NCBI GenBank assembly: GCA_003138975.1
Contig: PLHQ01000206.1
Location: forward strand, 1-37,610
Reading direction: 5' to 3'
DNA from: Acidobacteriaceae bacterium
GTDB taxonomy: Bacteria > Acidobacteriota > Terriglobia > Terriglobales > Acidobacteriaceae
DNA length: 37,610 bases
The translations under genes and the position numbers were made by a program. The notes under the pieces were generated by a model. That model did not search any database and had not been told where the DNA came from. It worked only from the letters and a program-made list of their open reading frames with translations. Position 1 is the first letter of the stretch; every line of letters starts with the position of its first letter. Shown here one piece after another: positions 7,273 through 15,409 of this stretch.

Positions 7273-7659
7273 ATGGCGTTACGCGAGTGGACCAAATCGA
7301 ATGCTGATTATGGGCGAAAGCTTTTCAATTTCGGAATAGAGGGAGCCCGTTCCGGTCGAGAAGCATTTCTCAACGGAGAATCTCTGACTCCTTTCCTTAG
7401 CGAGTCAGTTCGAAACGCCTTGAAACCCGCCGCCCTGGGGGCGTGCATCGGCGTGTTGGGCAGTTATCCAGGGTATCGGCAGAAATCCATATGCAGAGCA
7501 TTGGCATACGGTCTGCTGGGCGGTGCCATCGGCCTGGGTGCAGGGTTCGCATGGGAAAGCCGCCGTTTAACTGCAAGCGCCGGTGGTAGTGCTTTGAGGA
7601 ACATTAGCAGGGTGCGCGATGAGCACTGGCTGACTAAGCATCCCATCGACTACGCATAG
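7273..7659 (+). CDS. small Gly-rich, probably membrane-associated protein of unknown function
   Basis: A 128-residue protein that I do not recognise. The ATG at 7273 has GAGG about ten bases before; a longer reading from 7129 would run through the CRP-type site and is rejected. Residues about 1-45 are polar and probably helical (MALREWTKSNADYGRKL). Residues about 55-97 hold two Gly/Ala-rich hydrophobic stretches (ALGACIGVLGSYPGY and GLLGGAIGLGAGFAW) separated by a short basic turn, as in a glycine-zipper hairpin. The last 25 residues are polar. It is the first gene after the regulatory region and is followed by copy B of the repeat and by adhE, so it may be co-regulated with the lipid cluster. 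A hairpin of this kind could sit in a lipid monolayer, which is speculation. Confidence 0.65.
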   Translation: MALREWTKSNADYGRKLFNFGIEGARSGREAFLNGESLTPFLSESVRNALKPAALGACIGVLGSYPGYRQKSICRALAYGLLGGAIGLGAGFAWESRRLTASAGGSALRNISRVRDEHWLTKHPIDYA

Positions 7660-7700
7660 AACCAGGAAAGTTTTACTAGCGATCAGACTACCGGTCTTCC

Positions 7701-7741
7701 AGGTCGCGAGAGCTGGGAACATAAAGTAAGCGTGCTCTTCA
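7701..7741 (+). repeat. regulatory direct repeat, copy B
   Basis: Second copy of the element at 7057-7093, ending 40 bases before the adhE start. It keeps GAGAGCTGGGAACATAA (from 7708) and AGCGTGCTC, and the same small stem can form. The 121-base gap between 7659 and 7781 holds nothing else I can name. Confidence 0.65.
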
Positions 7742-7780
7742 CAGGCAAGGGAATCCGAAAGATAGTTACAGGGGGCAGCA

Positions 7781-10447
7781 ATGATTACGAGTGAAGTAGT
7801 GGAGGAACGGGTTCAGATCCCACTTGCCGCGGAAAACCTCAGTGAAGAACGGATCGCCTACCTGGAGAGACTAGTCAGTCAAGCCAGAACCGCCGCCGCC
7901 GTCTTTACCCAATTTACCCAAGAGGACGTTGATCGCATCGTCAAGCCGATGGTCCTGGCTGGCCTGGAGCAAGCTCAACATCTCGCTCGCCTGGCGGTTG
8001 AGGAAACCAAGCTCGGTGTCGTGGAAGACAAGGTCCTCAAGAACATGTGCGCCACGGAGTTTACCTACAATTACGTCAAGGATAAACGTACGGTCGGCAT
8101 CATTCGCGAGTTTCCGGAGCGCAACCTCGTGGAGATGGCGGAACCGATCGGGGTCATCTTCTCAATCACGCCGATCACGAACCCTACGTCCACCGTGCTC
8201 TTCAAGTGCATCATGGCCATCAAGACGCGTAATGCGGTCATTTTCAGTCCCCATCCACAGGCCTGGCATTGTTGCTCCGAGGCCGTGAAGATCATGTATG
8301 AGACCGCGCTGAAGCATGGCGCGCCCGAAGGGGTTTTTACCTGTCTGGAATCACACACCCTGCAGGACAACGCCTACCTGATGCGGCACAAGGACGTGAG
8401 CCTGATTGATGCCACCGGCGGGCCGGGTGCAGTCAAAGCCGCCTATAGCTCCGGCAAACCAGCTCTGGGTGTAGGGTCGGGCAACACGCCGGCCTATTTG
8501 GAAAAAACGGCGGATCTGAGTACGGCCGTGGTGGACATCATTCTCTCCAAAACCTTCGATAACGGAACCATCTGTGCCTCAGAGCAAACGGTGGTGATCG
8601 ACGATGAGATTTATGACGTCGTGCTGAAGAAATTTGCGGAGCTGGGCACGCATATCTGCGATGAGAAAGAAACGGAACTGCTAGCGCGCACGGTAATCGA
8701 TCCTAAGACCGGGTTTATGCAACCCATGGCAGTCGGGCAAAAGGCTACCGATATCGCCCGTTTTGCCGGTCTTTCCGTGAGACCGGACACTAAACTCCTG
8801 ATTGCGCCGATTCAAGGCGTAGGCCGCGAACATCCCCTGTCGGTCGAGAAGTTGTTCCCGGTGCTCTCGGTCTATCGAGCGAAGTCGGTCGACGAGGCGC
8901 TCAAGGTTTGTATCGACGTGAACCATGCCGGCGGGCTGGGACACACGGCAGTCATTTTCTCGCGTAACGATGAGGTCATCAGCAAGTTCAGTGAGGTGAT
9001 GAACGCGGGGCGGATCATTGTGAACTCGCCCGGCTCCATCGGAGCGCTCGGCGCCGTTTACAACGATCTGGTGCCCACATTTTCCTTCGGATGTGGCACC
9101 GGCGGTGGCAACAGCACCACGGATAACATAAATATCTATCACTACCTCAACATCAAGCGTCTGGCTCGGAGGACACAAGCCCATATGTGGTTCCGAGTTC
9201 CTAATCAGATCTATTTCAACCTGAACTCGGTGGAGAATGTACGCCAGTTCCAGTCCCGCTCCACCATCATCGTTACGAATCCGTCTTTGGAGCAAATCGG
9301 CCACGTAGACCTGGTTCGGCGGTACATTCCGGAGGGAACCCACGTCCACGTCTCGGTCATTCCCGATGCGGAGCCCGAGGTCAAGGTGGTCATGCAAGGC
9401 GTGGAGGCGCTCAATTTCTACAAAGCGGACCAAATTATCGCACTCGGTGGCGGGTCAGTGATCGATGCGGCGAAGATCATGAAACTCAAGTACGAGTCGC
9501 CGGACGCTGACCTGGAAGAACTGGCCGCGCCTTTTCTGGATCTGCGCAAACGCGTGATCCAGTACCCGACCGAGAAAGTGAACCATGCGCGGCTGATTGC
9601 CATCTCCACCACCAGTGGAACGGGGAGCGAAGTCACTCCCTTTGCCGTCCTGACCGACAAGGAGCGCGGGCGCAAAGTGACTCTGGCCGACTACTCGCTG
9701 ACCCCGGATGTAGCCATCGTTGATCCGCAATTTGTGATGTCTATGCCGAAGGGGCTTACCGCGGATACCGGCATCGACTGCCTGACCCATGCGCTCGAAG
9801 CTGTTGTGTCCAGCTACGCTTCGGCTTATACCGACTCCAACGCAATGCAGGCGATTCTTATGGCATTCAAGTATCTGCCTATCGCTTACGAGCAACCTAG
9901 GGATGAAGAGGCACGCTCGATGATGCACAATGCCGCCTGCATTGCGGCGATGGCATTTGCCAACGCGTCGGTAGGCGTGAATCACGCGCTGGCGCATGCT
10001 TTCGGAGCACGCTTCGGCGTGGCGCACGGCCGGGCCAACGCGCTCATGCTGCCGCACGTCATTGCCTATAACGCGTCCGTGCCGACCAAGTTCGTGCCGT
10101 CGCCGTACCAGAAGGGGTATCTCGCCCACAAGAAGTACGCCACGGTCGCGGGCTTGCTGGGTCTGGGCGGAAACACGATTGAGGAAAAGGTGAAGAACCT
10201 GGTGACGGCGACGGAACAGTTACTCGACCAATTGGGCTTCCCGCGTTCGATCGCCGACCTGGGAATCTCGAGGGAGGAATTCGAGCGGGCAATGCCGGAT
10301 CTGACCAGGCTTGCATTTGACGATCCGTCTTGGCGGTCGAACCCTCGTATGCCACTGATAAGCGAATTGGCTGAGCTGTTTTGGAAGGCCTATCAGGGGC
10401 GAGGTTTAGCGAAGGTGGCGAGTGTACCTCAGCGACAAACCGCGTAG
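7781..10447 (+). CDS. adhE: bifunctional acetaldehyde/acyl-CoA reductase - alcohol dehydrogenase
   Basis: An 888-residue protein, the normal AdhE length. Residues about 1-450 are a CoA-acylating aldehyde dehydrogenase with the catalytic Cys in GTICASEQ (C265). Residues about 465-870 are an iron-type alcohol dehydrogenase with the NAD-binding GGGSVIDAAKIMK. Iron ligands lie in DTGIDCLTHALEA and HALAHAFGARFGVAHG. AdhE reduces acyl-CoA to aldehyde and then to alcohol with two NADH, and usually forms spirosomes. Its classical substrate is acetyl-CoA. Here it stands three bases before a STAS gene and just ahead of a wax ester synthase, and no dedicated fatty acyl-CoA reductase is visible, so a longer-chain substrate is possible (inference). 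The ATG at 7781 follows a GGGGG-type ribosome site, and copy B of the duplicated element lies directly upstream. Confidence 0.95.
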   Translation: MITSEVVEERVQIPLAAENLSEERIAYLERLVSQARTAAAVFTQFTQEDVDRIVKPMVLAGLEQAQHLARLAVEETKLGVVEDKVLKNMCATEFTYNYVKDKRTVGIIREFPERNLVEMAEPIGVIFSITPITNPTSTVLFKCIMAIKTRNAVIFSPHPQAWHCCSEAVKIMYETALKHGAPEGVFTCLESHTLQDNAYLMRHKDVSLIDATGGPGAVKAAYSSGKPALGVGSGNTPAYLEKTADLSTAVVDIILSKTFDNGTICASEQTVVIDDEIYDVVLKKFAELGTHICDEKETELLARTVIDPKTGFMQPMAVGQKATDIARFAGLSVRPDTKLLIAPIQGVGREHPLSVEKLFPVLSVYRAKSVDEALKVCIDVNHAGGLGHTAVIFSRNDEVISKFSEVMNAGRIIVNSPGSIGALGAVYNDLVPTFSFGCGTGGGNSTTDNINIYHYLNIKRLARRTQAHMWFRVPNQIYFNLNSVENVRQFQSRSTIIVTNPSLEQIGHVDLVRRYIPEGTHVHVSVIPDAEPEVKVVMQGVEALNFYKADQIIALGGGSVIDAAKIMKLKYESPDADLEELAAPFLDLRKRVIQYPTEKVNHARLIAISTTSGTGSEVTPFAVLTDKERGRKVTLADYSLTPDVAIVDPQFVMSMPKGLTADTGIDCLTHALEAVVSSYASAYTDSNAMQAILMAFKYLPIAYEQPRDEEARSMMHNAACIAAMAFANASVGVNHALAHAFGARFGVAHGRANALMLPHVIAYNASVPTKFVPSPYQKGYLAHKKYATVAGLLGLGGNTIEEKVKNLVTATEQLLDQLGFPRSIADLGISREEFERAMPDLTRLAFDDPSWRSNPRMPLISELAELFWKAYQGRGLAKVASVPQRQTA

Positions 10448-10450
10448 CGG

Positions 10451-10738
10451 ATGGTGGTGCTTATGGCAATGTTCGCCGTGTGTCTCAAGATTGATGAAGA
10501 GCGAGTTGTCCAGGTGTTGCAAGAGGCCGGTGACAAACTGGACAGCGCCGAGGGCGAAGTGGTTTTGGATTTCTCTGCCGTGCTCCGGATCGATGCGAGT
10601 GCGCTCAAAGCGATGGAAGCGTTCGCGGGCATGGCTGACAACAAAGGCGTCAAGGTGGTGTTGCGCGGCGTCCACGTCGGTGTCTACAGAGTGCTCAAAC
10701 TGGTGAAGCTGGCGTCGCGATTTTCCTTCGTGAGTTGA
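10451..10738 (+). CDS. STAS-domain protein
   Basis: A 95-residue single-domain protein that begins three bases after adhE stops (ATG 10451; an ATG at 10463 is also possible), so it is co-transcribed with adhE. The core EVVLDFSAVLRIDASALKAM followed by KGVKVVLRGV has the beta-alpha pattern of STAS domains such as anti-sigma-factor antagonists and MlaB. At the place of the usual D-S-S-G loop it has D-A-S-A, so one Ser remains and the Gly is lost. Classical phospho-switching is therefore uncertain. No partner kinase or sigma factor is in the window. It might instead act as a protein-interaction subunit for a membrane lipid complex, as MlaB does; this is inference. Confidence 0.75.
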   Translation: MVVLMAMFAVCLKIDEERVVQVLQEAGDKLDSAEGEVVLDFSAVLRIDASALKAMEAFAGMADNKGVKVVLRGVHVGVYRVLKLVKLASRFSFVS

Positions 10739-10752
10739 GAGGCGCGATGTGT

Positions 10753-10778
10753 GGCAACTGAAGTTCGGCAACTGAAGT
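10753..10778 (+). repeat. 14-base-period tandem duplication before the wax synthase gene
   Basis: GGCAACTGAAGT occurs at 10753-10764 and again at 10767-10778. It lies in the 52-base gap just ahead of the ribosome site GGAGAG of the wax synthase gene. A second exact tandem duplication of period 14 lies before the carboxylase gene (26679-26706). Confidence 0.7.
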
Positions 10779-10790
10779 AGGAGAGCTGGC

Positions 10791-12395
10791 ATGCAGAACA
10801 ATCATCAGGGTGACCGCCTTTCCTGGGGGGACGCCGTTTTCCTCCATCTGGAACGCGAGGGCATGCCCCTCAACGTAGCCTGTGTCTGCGTTTTTGAGGC
10901 TGAGATCCCTTCCGAGGCTTTCGTTCAGTTCGTCGAGTCGAAGCTGCCGCTTATTCCCCGCTACCTAAAGCGTGTGGTACCCCCGCTCCTTAATATTGGC
11001 CTTCCAAGTTGGGAATACGACCCAACCTTCGACATCCGCAGGCACGTACGCGAAGTGACGCTCAAGCATGGTTCCGACGCAGAGCTGAAGACGTTTGCGG
11101 GGAAAATTCTGAGCACAGTGATGGACCGGCAGCACCCTCTATGGGACCTGACCGTGGTGCATGGGCTGAAAGGTAATCGCAGCGGGCTCATTTTCCGCCT
11201 GCATCACTGCCTCGCCGATGGCATCGCCGGGGTTGGGATCATGAATGCGCTCATGGACGCGAGTCCAGTGGCTCCTCCTCTGCCCAGACGAAAGCGTCGG
11301 CTCCGAGTGCCACCGCCTCGTGACGTTTTGACTTCGCTAACCAACGACTGCGTCGATTCCTATTCCGAATTCGTCAAGGGAATTCTCGGCGCGCTGGCGG
11401 ACGTATCGAGCATGGCGGAACGCTCCGTCGCAAATGGCGGGAACCTGGCCACGGACGAGTTCACCCATCTACTTCCGGAACTCACCGTGTCCACAGAGCG
11501 GCTGCGGTTCAACGTTCTCTACCGCGGGCCCCAGAAATTCGCCTGGGCTGACGTTCCGCTGGCAGAAGTCAAAGCCATACGGCAAACGTGCGGGACCAGC
11601 GTAAACGATGTCATTCTCGCGCTGGTGACGGCGACCATCCGGCGCTACCTCGAACTGCATGGTGACCGCGTTAAAGGGCGACTGCTCCGCATGATGGTTC
11701 CGGTCAATCTGCGGGGCACCGACGGTCCGGGTGACTTGGGGAACCGCATCTCCCTGGTTCCGGTCACCATCCCTCTAGATATTCGCAACCCTCGGAAACT
11801 GCTTGCTGCCGTCCATAGGAGAACAGAGCTTCTCAAGCGCGCGCATACCGCCGAATTGGTGAGCCTGACCGGTGGTTTGCTCGGCATGTTCCCGAATTCC
11901 GCGCAGGCGCTTGCCGGCCACATCCTGAACCGGTTGCCGTTCACGCCTTTCAACATGGTCTGTACCAACGTGCCGGGACCGCAATATCCGCTCTACGTGC
12001 TCGGCAACAAGATGCTGCACTGCTATCCCTATGTTCCGGTCGGCGGCGAGATGGCGCTCAACTGCGCCATCTTGACTTACGACGGCACGGCGTATTTCGG
12101 GTTCAGCGGATGTGTGCATGCAGCGCCGGATCTGCGGCGTTTGGAAACTTGTCTGAAGTTGAGTTTCACGGAGCTGCGAGAAGCCGCCGGGGTCAGACCC
12201 CCGCGAAAGGAAGAGAAAAAGAAAGTGAAAGAGAAGAGGGTGCGCGCGAAGGCGTCGATTGCATCGACACCGGCGCGTGCGCCGGCGTCAGTTCATGCAT
12301 CCATTCTTCTTCGCCCTGTCGCTTCGGTCGAATCAGCAATAGCACCGGGGCCCCCAGGTACGGAGGAAAAAGTCTTGACGCGGCTGATCGCCTAG
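10791..12395 (+). CDS. wax ester synthase / diacylglycerol acyltransferase (WS/DGAT)
   Basis: A 534-residue enzyme of the bacterial WS/DGAT family, which esterifies a fatty alcohol or diacylglycerol with acyl-CoA at the membrane or droplet surface. The catalytic motif HHxxxDG is present as HHCLADG (H138, H139, D143). Upstream PLNVACVCVF and HPLWDLTVVHGL and downstream SVNDVILALVTATIRRYL, MVPVNLRG, GNRISLV and NVPGPQYPLYVLG are family landmarks in the right order. The family domain ends near residue 465. A further tail of about 65 residues follows, first a Lys/Arg/Glu-rich helix (RKEEKKKVKEKRVRAK), then an Ala/Pro/Ser-rich stretch, so the protein is longer than the usual 450-475. It lies between the STAS gene and the ETF oxidoreductase gene with short gaps. 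Wax ester rather than triacylglycerol is favoured by the neighbouring adhE (inference). Confidence 0.93.
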   Translation: MQNNHQGDRLSWGDAVFLHLEREGMPLNVACVCVFEAEIPSEAFVQFVESKLPLIPRYLKRVVPPLLNIGLPSWEYDPTFDIRRHVREVTLKHGSDAELKTFAGKILSTVMDRQHPLWDLTVVHGLKGNRSGLIFRLHHCLADGIAGVGIMNALMDASPVAPPLPRRKRRLRVPPPRDVLTSLTNDCVDSYSEFVKGILGALADVSSMAERSVANGGNLATDEFTHLLPELTVSTERLRFNVLYRGPQKFAWADVPLAEVKAIRQTCGTSVNDVILALVTATIRRYLELHGDRVKGRLLRMMVPVNLRGTDGPGDLGNRISLVPVTIPLDIRNPRKLLAAVHRRTELLKRAHTAELVSLTGGLLGMFPNSAQALAGHILNRLPFTPFNMVCTNVPGPQYPLYVLGNKMLHCYPYVPVGGEMALNCAILTYDGTAYFGFSGCVHAAPDLRRLETCLKLSFTELREAAGVRPPRKEEKKKVKEKRVRAKASIASTPARAPASVHASILLRPVASVESAIAPGPPGTEEKVLTRLIA

Positions 12396-12421
12396 GGAAC
12401 GTCAAGCGGAGAGTAGAGAAC

Positions 12422-14527
12422 GTGGAAGGTATAGAGTCAGCAGCGCAAGTGACGTTGTCGTTGGCCGCGTCGTTGGCCACGGGCCGAGTCCTGTTCTTAC
12501 TTATTCATATTCTGGGTGTCCTGTGTTTTGCCTACATTGTTGCGAAGCGCATGGTCCCGCTCCTTCGGGCCGAACGCGATTTTCGTTTTGACCACCCGTT
12601 GATACGGCTCGGAAGAGTTCTGAAATTCTGGCTGGGCCAGTGGAAGCATCCGCGCTACAAGCTCGCGGGAATCCTCCATGTTTTCATTTTTGCCGGCTTC
12701 ATAGTCCTGGCGATTCGCGCCTTCTCCGTGCTGATAGTCGGCGTCTCCGAGAATTTCGTCATGCCCGGCCTCTCGGGAAGAGCCGGTCCTATCTACGACA
12801 TCATTACGGATTACTCCGCCACCATTGTTTTCCTCTGCATGGTGATCGCTGTGATTCGCCGCCTGGTTTTCAAACCTGCGCGATACGCGGTACCGGCAAG
12901 GTACGGCAAAGCGCACACGGCCGACGCCATCTTCCTTCTGTCGTTGATCGCAATCCTGATGGTGGCCGACAGCCTCTTTGCGGCCGCTAGGGCCGCCGCG
13001 CAGTCACAGCCAGGCCCGTCTGTTGAGACCTTGGCCGCGTTTTCGCTCCCGTGGATATTGCAGAAGGCTCTCCTCTCAACTGCCTTGTCCACTCTCGGGA
13101 AACTCTACTTCGGCGCTTATCTTGTCCATGAGCTGACCTTTTACTTCTTGCTATGCTACCGGCCTTTTGGAATCCAGTTCCATGTGGAAACCTCCCTCTT
13201 CAATATTTACTTCGCAAAGTTGGACCGCGAAATTCTGAAGCCGGTGCGATGGGGCGTCAACGATGAGCATCTGGATCAGGTGAAATCCTTCGGAGTGAAG
13301 ACGTTCGAAGACTTCACCTGGAAACACATGCTCGATTTCTATTCCTGCGCTGACTGCGGGCGATGTTCCGACAATTGTCCGGCCACTGCGGTGGGCAGGC
13401 CATTGTCGCCGCGATTCATCACCATCAAGGCGAGAGATTACAGCTTCAAGCGCTATCCAATTTTGGGAAGCACAAACAATGGTGAGACGAATAACGGCGC
13501 GGCATTGATCGGCAGTATTTACTCCGCGGACGAAATCTGGTCGTGCACCACCTGCGGCGCTTGCGAAGAAGAATGCCCGCTGCTGATCGAGTACATCGAC
13601 AAGATCGTCGATTTGCGGCGAGGCATGGTCGATGACGGAAATGTGCCCCAATCTCTGCAGAAGCCACTGAAAGCGCTGGAAAGCCGGGGCAATCCCTACG
13701 GCAAGATGGAGAAGAAAAAAGCCGACTGGGCAAACGCTAAAGAATTCCAGCAAACCTGCCCGGTCAAGACCCTCGGCAAGAACAACAGCGCCGACACCTT
13801 GTATTTTGTCGACAGCATCACCTCCTACGATGACCGGATGCAGTCGATCGGGCGCGCAACGGCGAAGATCCTCAACCACGTCGGAGAGAATTTCGGAATC
13901 CTGGGCGCGGCGGAAAGAGATAGCGGCCATGAAGTCCGGCGCTTCGGCGAAGAGACGCTGTTCATGGCCTTGCGGGATCACAACGTGGATGCCATCAGAG
14001 CGTCCGGGGTCCAGCGGATCGTCACGGCTGACCCGCACGCCTACAACGCCCTGAAACATGACTACAAGGATGTGCCGCCGGTGGAGCATATCAGCCAGGT
14101 GATCGCCAGAGAAGTGAAAGCCGGCAAGATCAAGTTCAATCCGATCGAAAACGGGAACAGTGTCTACACCTACCATGATCCCTGCTACTTGGGGCGGCAC
14201 AACCAGATTTACGACGACCCTCGAGATGTGCTGGATGCGATTCCCGGCCTGAAGCGAGTCGAAATGACGCGGTCTCGCGACCGCTCGTTCTGCTGCGGTG
14301 GTGGTGGCCTGATGTTGTTCTACGAACCGAAAGAAGATCAGCGAATGGGCGTGCAGAGAGTGCAGATGGCGGCGGAAGCCGGAGCCAATGTGATAGTGAC
14401 CGCCTGCCCGTTCTGCATGGTGAATATAGAAGATGCGATTAAGGTCGCGGGCCTGGAAGGAAAGATGACCGCCATCGATCTGGCGGAACTGGTCGACCAA
14501 CAAATTGCCCGTGATGTCCCGATCTGA
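12422..14527 (+). CDS. membrane-bound Fe-S oxidoreductase, likely ETF:(mena)quinone oxidoreductase (EMO type)
   Basis: Started at the GTG at 12422 (GGAGAG about nine bases before), the product has 701 residues. Residues about 18-270 contain five or six membrane helices like the NarI haem-b subunit (LFLLIHILGVLCFAYIV, GILHVFIFAGFIVLAI, ATIVFLCMVIAVI). Two 4Fe-4S motifs follow, CADCGRCSDNCPA from C309 and CTTCGACEEECP from C375. A C-terminal HdrD-like region has two CCG-type domains; the second is intact (DPCYLGRHN, CCGGGGLM at C624). In the first the expected Cys positions are Asp (D464, D500). This family passes electrons between ETF and menaquinone. The etfB, etfA and acyl-CoA dehydrogenase genes follow directly. 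Longer upstream readings overlap the wax synthase and are rejected. Confidence 0.88.
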   Translation: MEGIESAAQVTLSLAASLATGRVLFLLIHILGVLCFAYIVAKRMVPLLRAERDFRFDHPLIRLGRVLKFWLGQWKHPRYKLAGILHVFIFAGFIVLAIRAFSVLIVGVSENFVMPGLSGRAGPIYDIITDYSATIVFLCMVIAVIRRLVFKPARYAVPARYGKAHTADAIFLLSLIAILMVADSLFAAARAAAQSQPGPSVETLAAFSLPWILQKALLSTALSTLGKLYFGAYLVHELTFYFLLCYRPFGIQFHVETSLFNIYFAKLDREILKPVRWGVNDEHLDQVKSFGVKTFEDFTWKHMLDFYSCADCGRCSDNCPATAVGRPLSPRFITIKARDYSFKRYPILGSTNNGETNNGAALIGSIYSADEIWSCTTCGACEEECPLLIEYIDKIVDLRRGMVDDGNVPQSLQKPLKALESRGNPYGKMEKKKADWANAKEFQQTCPVKTLGKNNSADTLYFVDSITSYDDRMQSIGRATAKILNHVGENFGILGAAERDSGHEVRRFGEETLFMALRDHNVDAIRASGVQRIVTADPHAYNALKHDYKDVPPVEHISQVIAREVKAGKIKFNPIENGNSVYTYHDPCYLGRHNQIYDDPRDVLDAIPGLKRVEMTRSRDRSFCCGGGGLMLFYEPKEDQRMGVQRVQMAAEAGANVIVTACPFCMVNIEDAIKVAGLEGKMTAIDLAELVDQQIARDVPI

Positions 14528-14617
14528 AAGAAGAGCAGGCTGCCGAAAGAATGTGTGGCGGCTTCGTCCAGTAGGCTCGAATGAAATTGAAACTAAGGAC
14601 GATTCGCGGAGGTGAAT

Positions 14618-15409
14618 GTGGAAATTCTAGTTTGCGCAAGAAGAGTACCTGACACTTCGGAAAACGAGATTCAGCTCAACAGCGCCGGGAACGACATCGA
14701 ACGCGACGAGTTGGTCTATTCCATAAATGAAGCGGACAACTATGCGGTCGAAGAGGCACTTCAGATCGTCGCCAGAGTCGGAGGAAACGTCACGGTCGCC
14801 ACGGTTGGTGGCGAAGATGACGAGGAGATCCTGCGCCGGGAGATGGCCATGGGCGCGAATCATGGCGTGCTGATCACGGACGAGGCCTTCAGGGGATCAG
14901 ACGGCAGGGGCATCGCCTCCATCCTGAAAGCCTTCGTGCAGAAGGGGCATTACGACCTGATTTTGACGGGGATCCAGGCCGAGGACGGGGGCGCTCAGGT
15001 CGGCGGAATGCTGGCGGCGCTGCTCGACTATCCGTTTGCTTCTCTGGTCAATTCCATTGAAATCCTGGACGGCAAGAAGCTGAAAGTCAGCCGGGAAATT
15101 GAAGGCGGCAACAAAGAGATCAACGAGATCGATCTTCCCTGTGTGCTCTCGATTCAGACGGGCATCAATGAACCACGCTATGTCGGTATGAAAGGCATCC
15201 GGCAAGTGGCGTCATTGCCCATCCCAACCTTCGGCACATCGGAGCTTGGGATTCCCCCCGGTGCTGTGGGGGAAGCTGCCGCCAAAGTGAAACGGGTGGA
15301 CTACTTCGTGCCCGCACTGGGCAAGGGAGCCGAAATTCTGCAGGGCAGCCGGGAAGAGAACATCGACAAAGTTCTGGAGTTAGTGATCGCCAAAGGAGGG
15401 TTGAAATAA
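14618..15409 (+). CDS. etfB: electron transfer flavoprotein subunit beta
   Basis: 263 residues from the GTG at 14618, chosen because the GGAGG at 14608-14612 is five bases before it; a GTG at 14612 would overlap that ribosome site. Family landmarks are the N-terminal VEILVCARRVPDT, the AMP/FAD-contact loop near VATVGGEDDEEILRREMAMGA, TGIQAEDGGAQVGGMLAALLDYP, and SREIEGGNKEINEIDLPCVLSIQTGINEPRY read in pieces. The beta subunit shuttles electrons from acyl-CoA dehydrogenase to the quinone oxidoreductase. Its stop overlaps the etfA start by one base, so the subunits are coupled. The 90-base gap before it is the largest in this part of the operon and holds no evident promoter. Confidence 0.93.
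   Translation: MEILVCARRVPDTSENEIQLNSAGNDIERDELVYSINEADNYAVEEALQIVARVGGNVTVATVGGEDDEEILRREMAMGANHGVLITDEAFRGSDGRGIASILKAFVQKGHYDLILTGIQAEDGGAQVGGMLAALLDYPFASLVNSIEILDGKKLKVSREIEGGNKEINEIDLPCVLSIQTGINEPRYVGMKGIRQVASLPIPTFGTSELGIPPGAVGEAAAKVKRVDYFVPALGKGAEILQGSREENIDKVLELVIAKGGLK

Noticed and set aside
13151-14503. A 450-residue minus-strand reading frame opposite the ETF oxidoreductase gene
   Set aside because: The plus strand has two 4Fe-4S motifs and a CCG domain here; the minus frame shows no recognisable motif.
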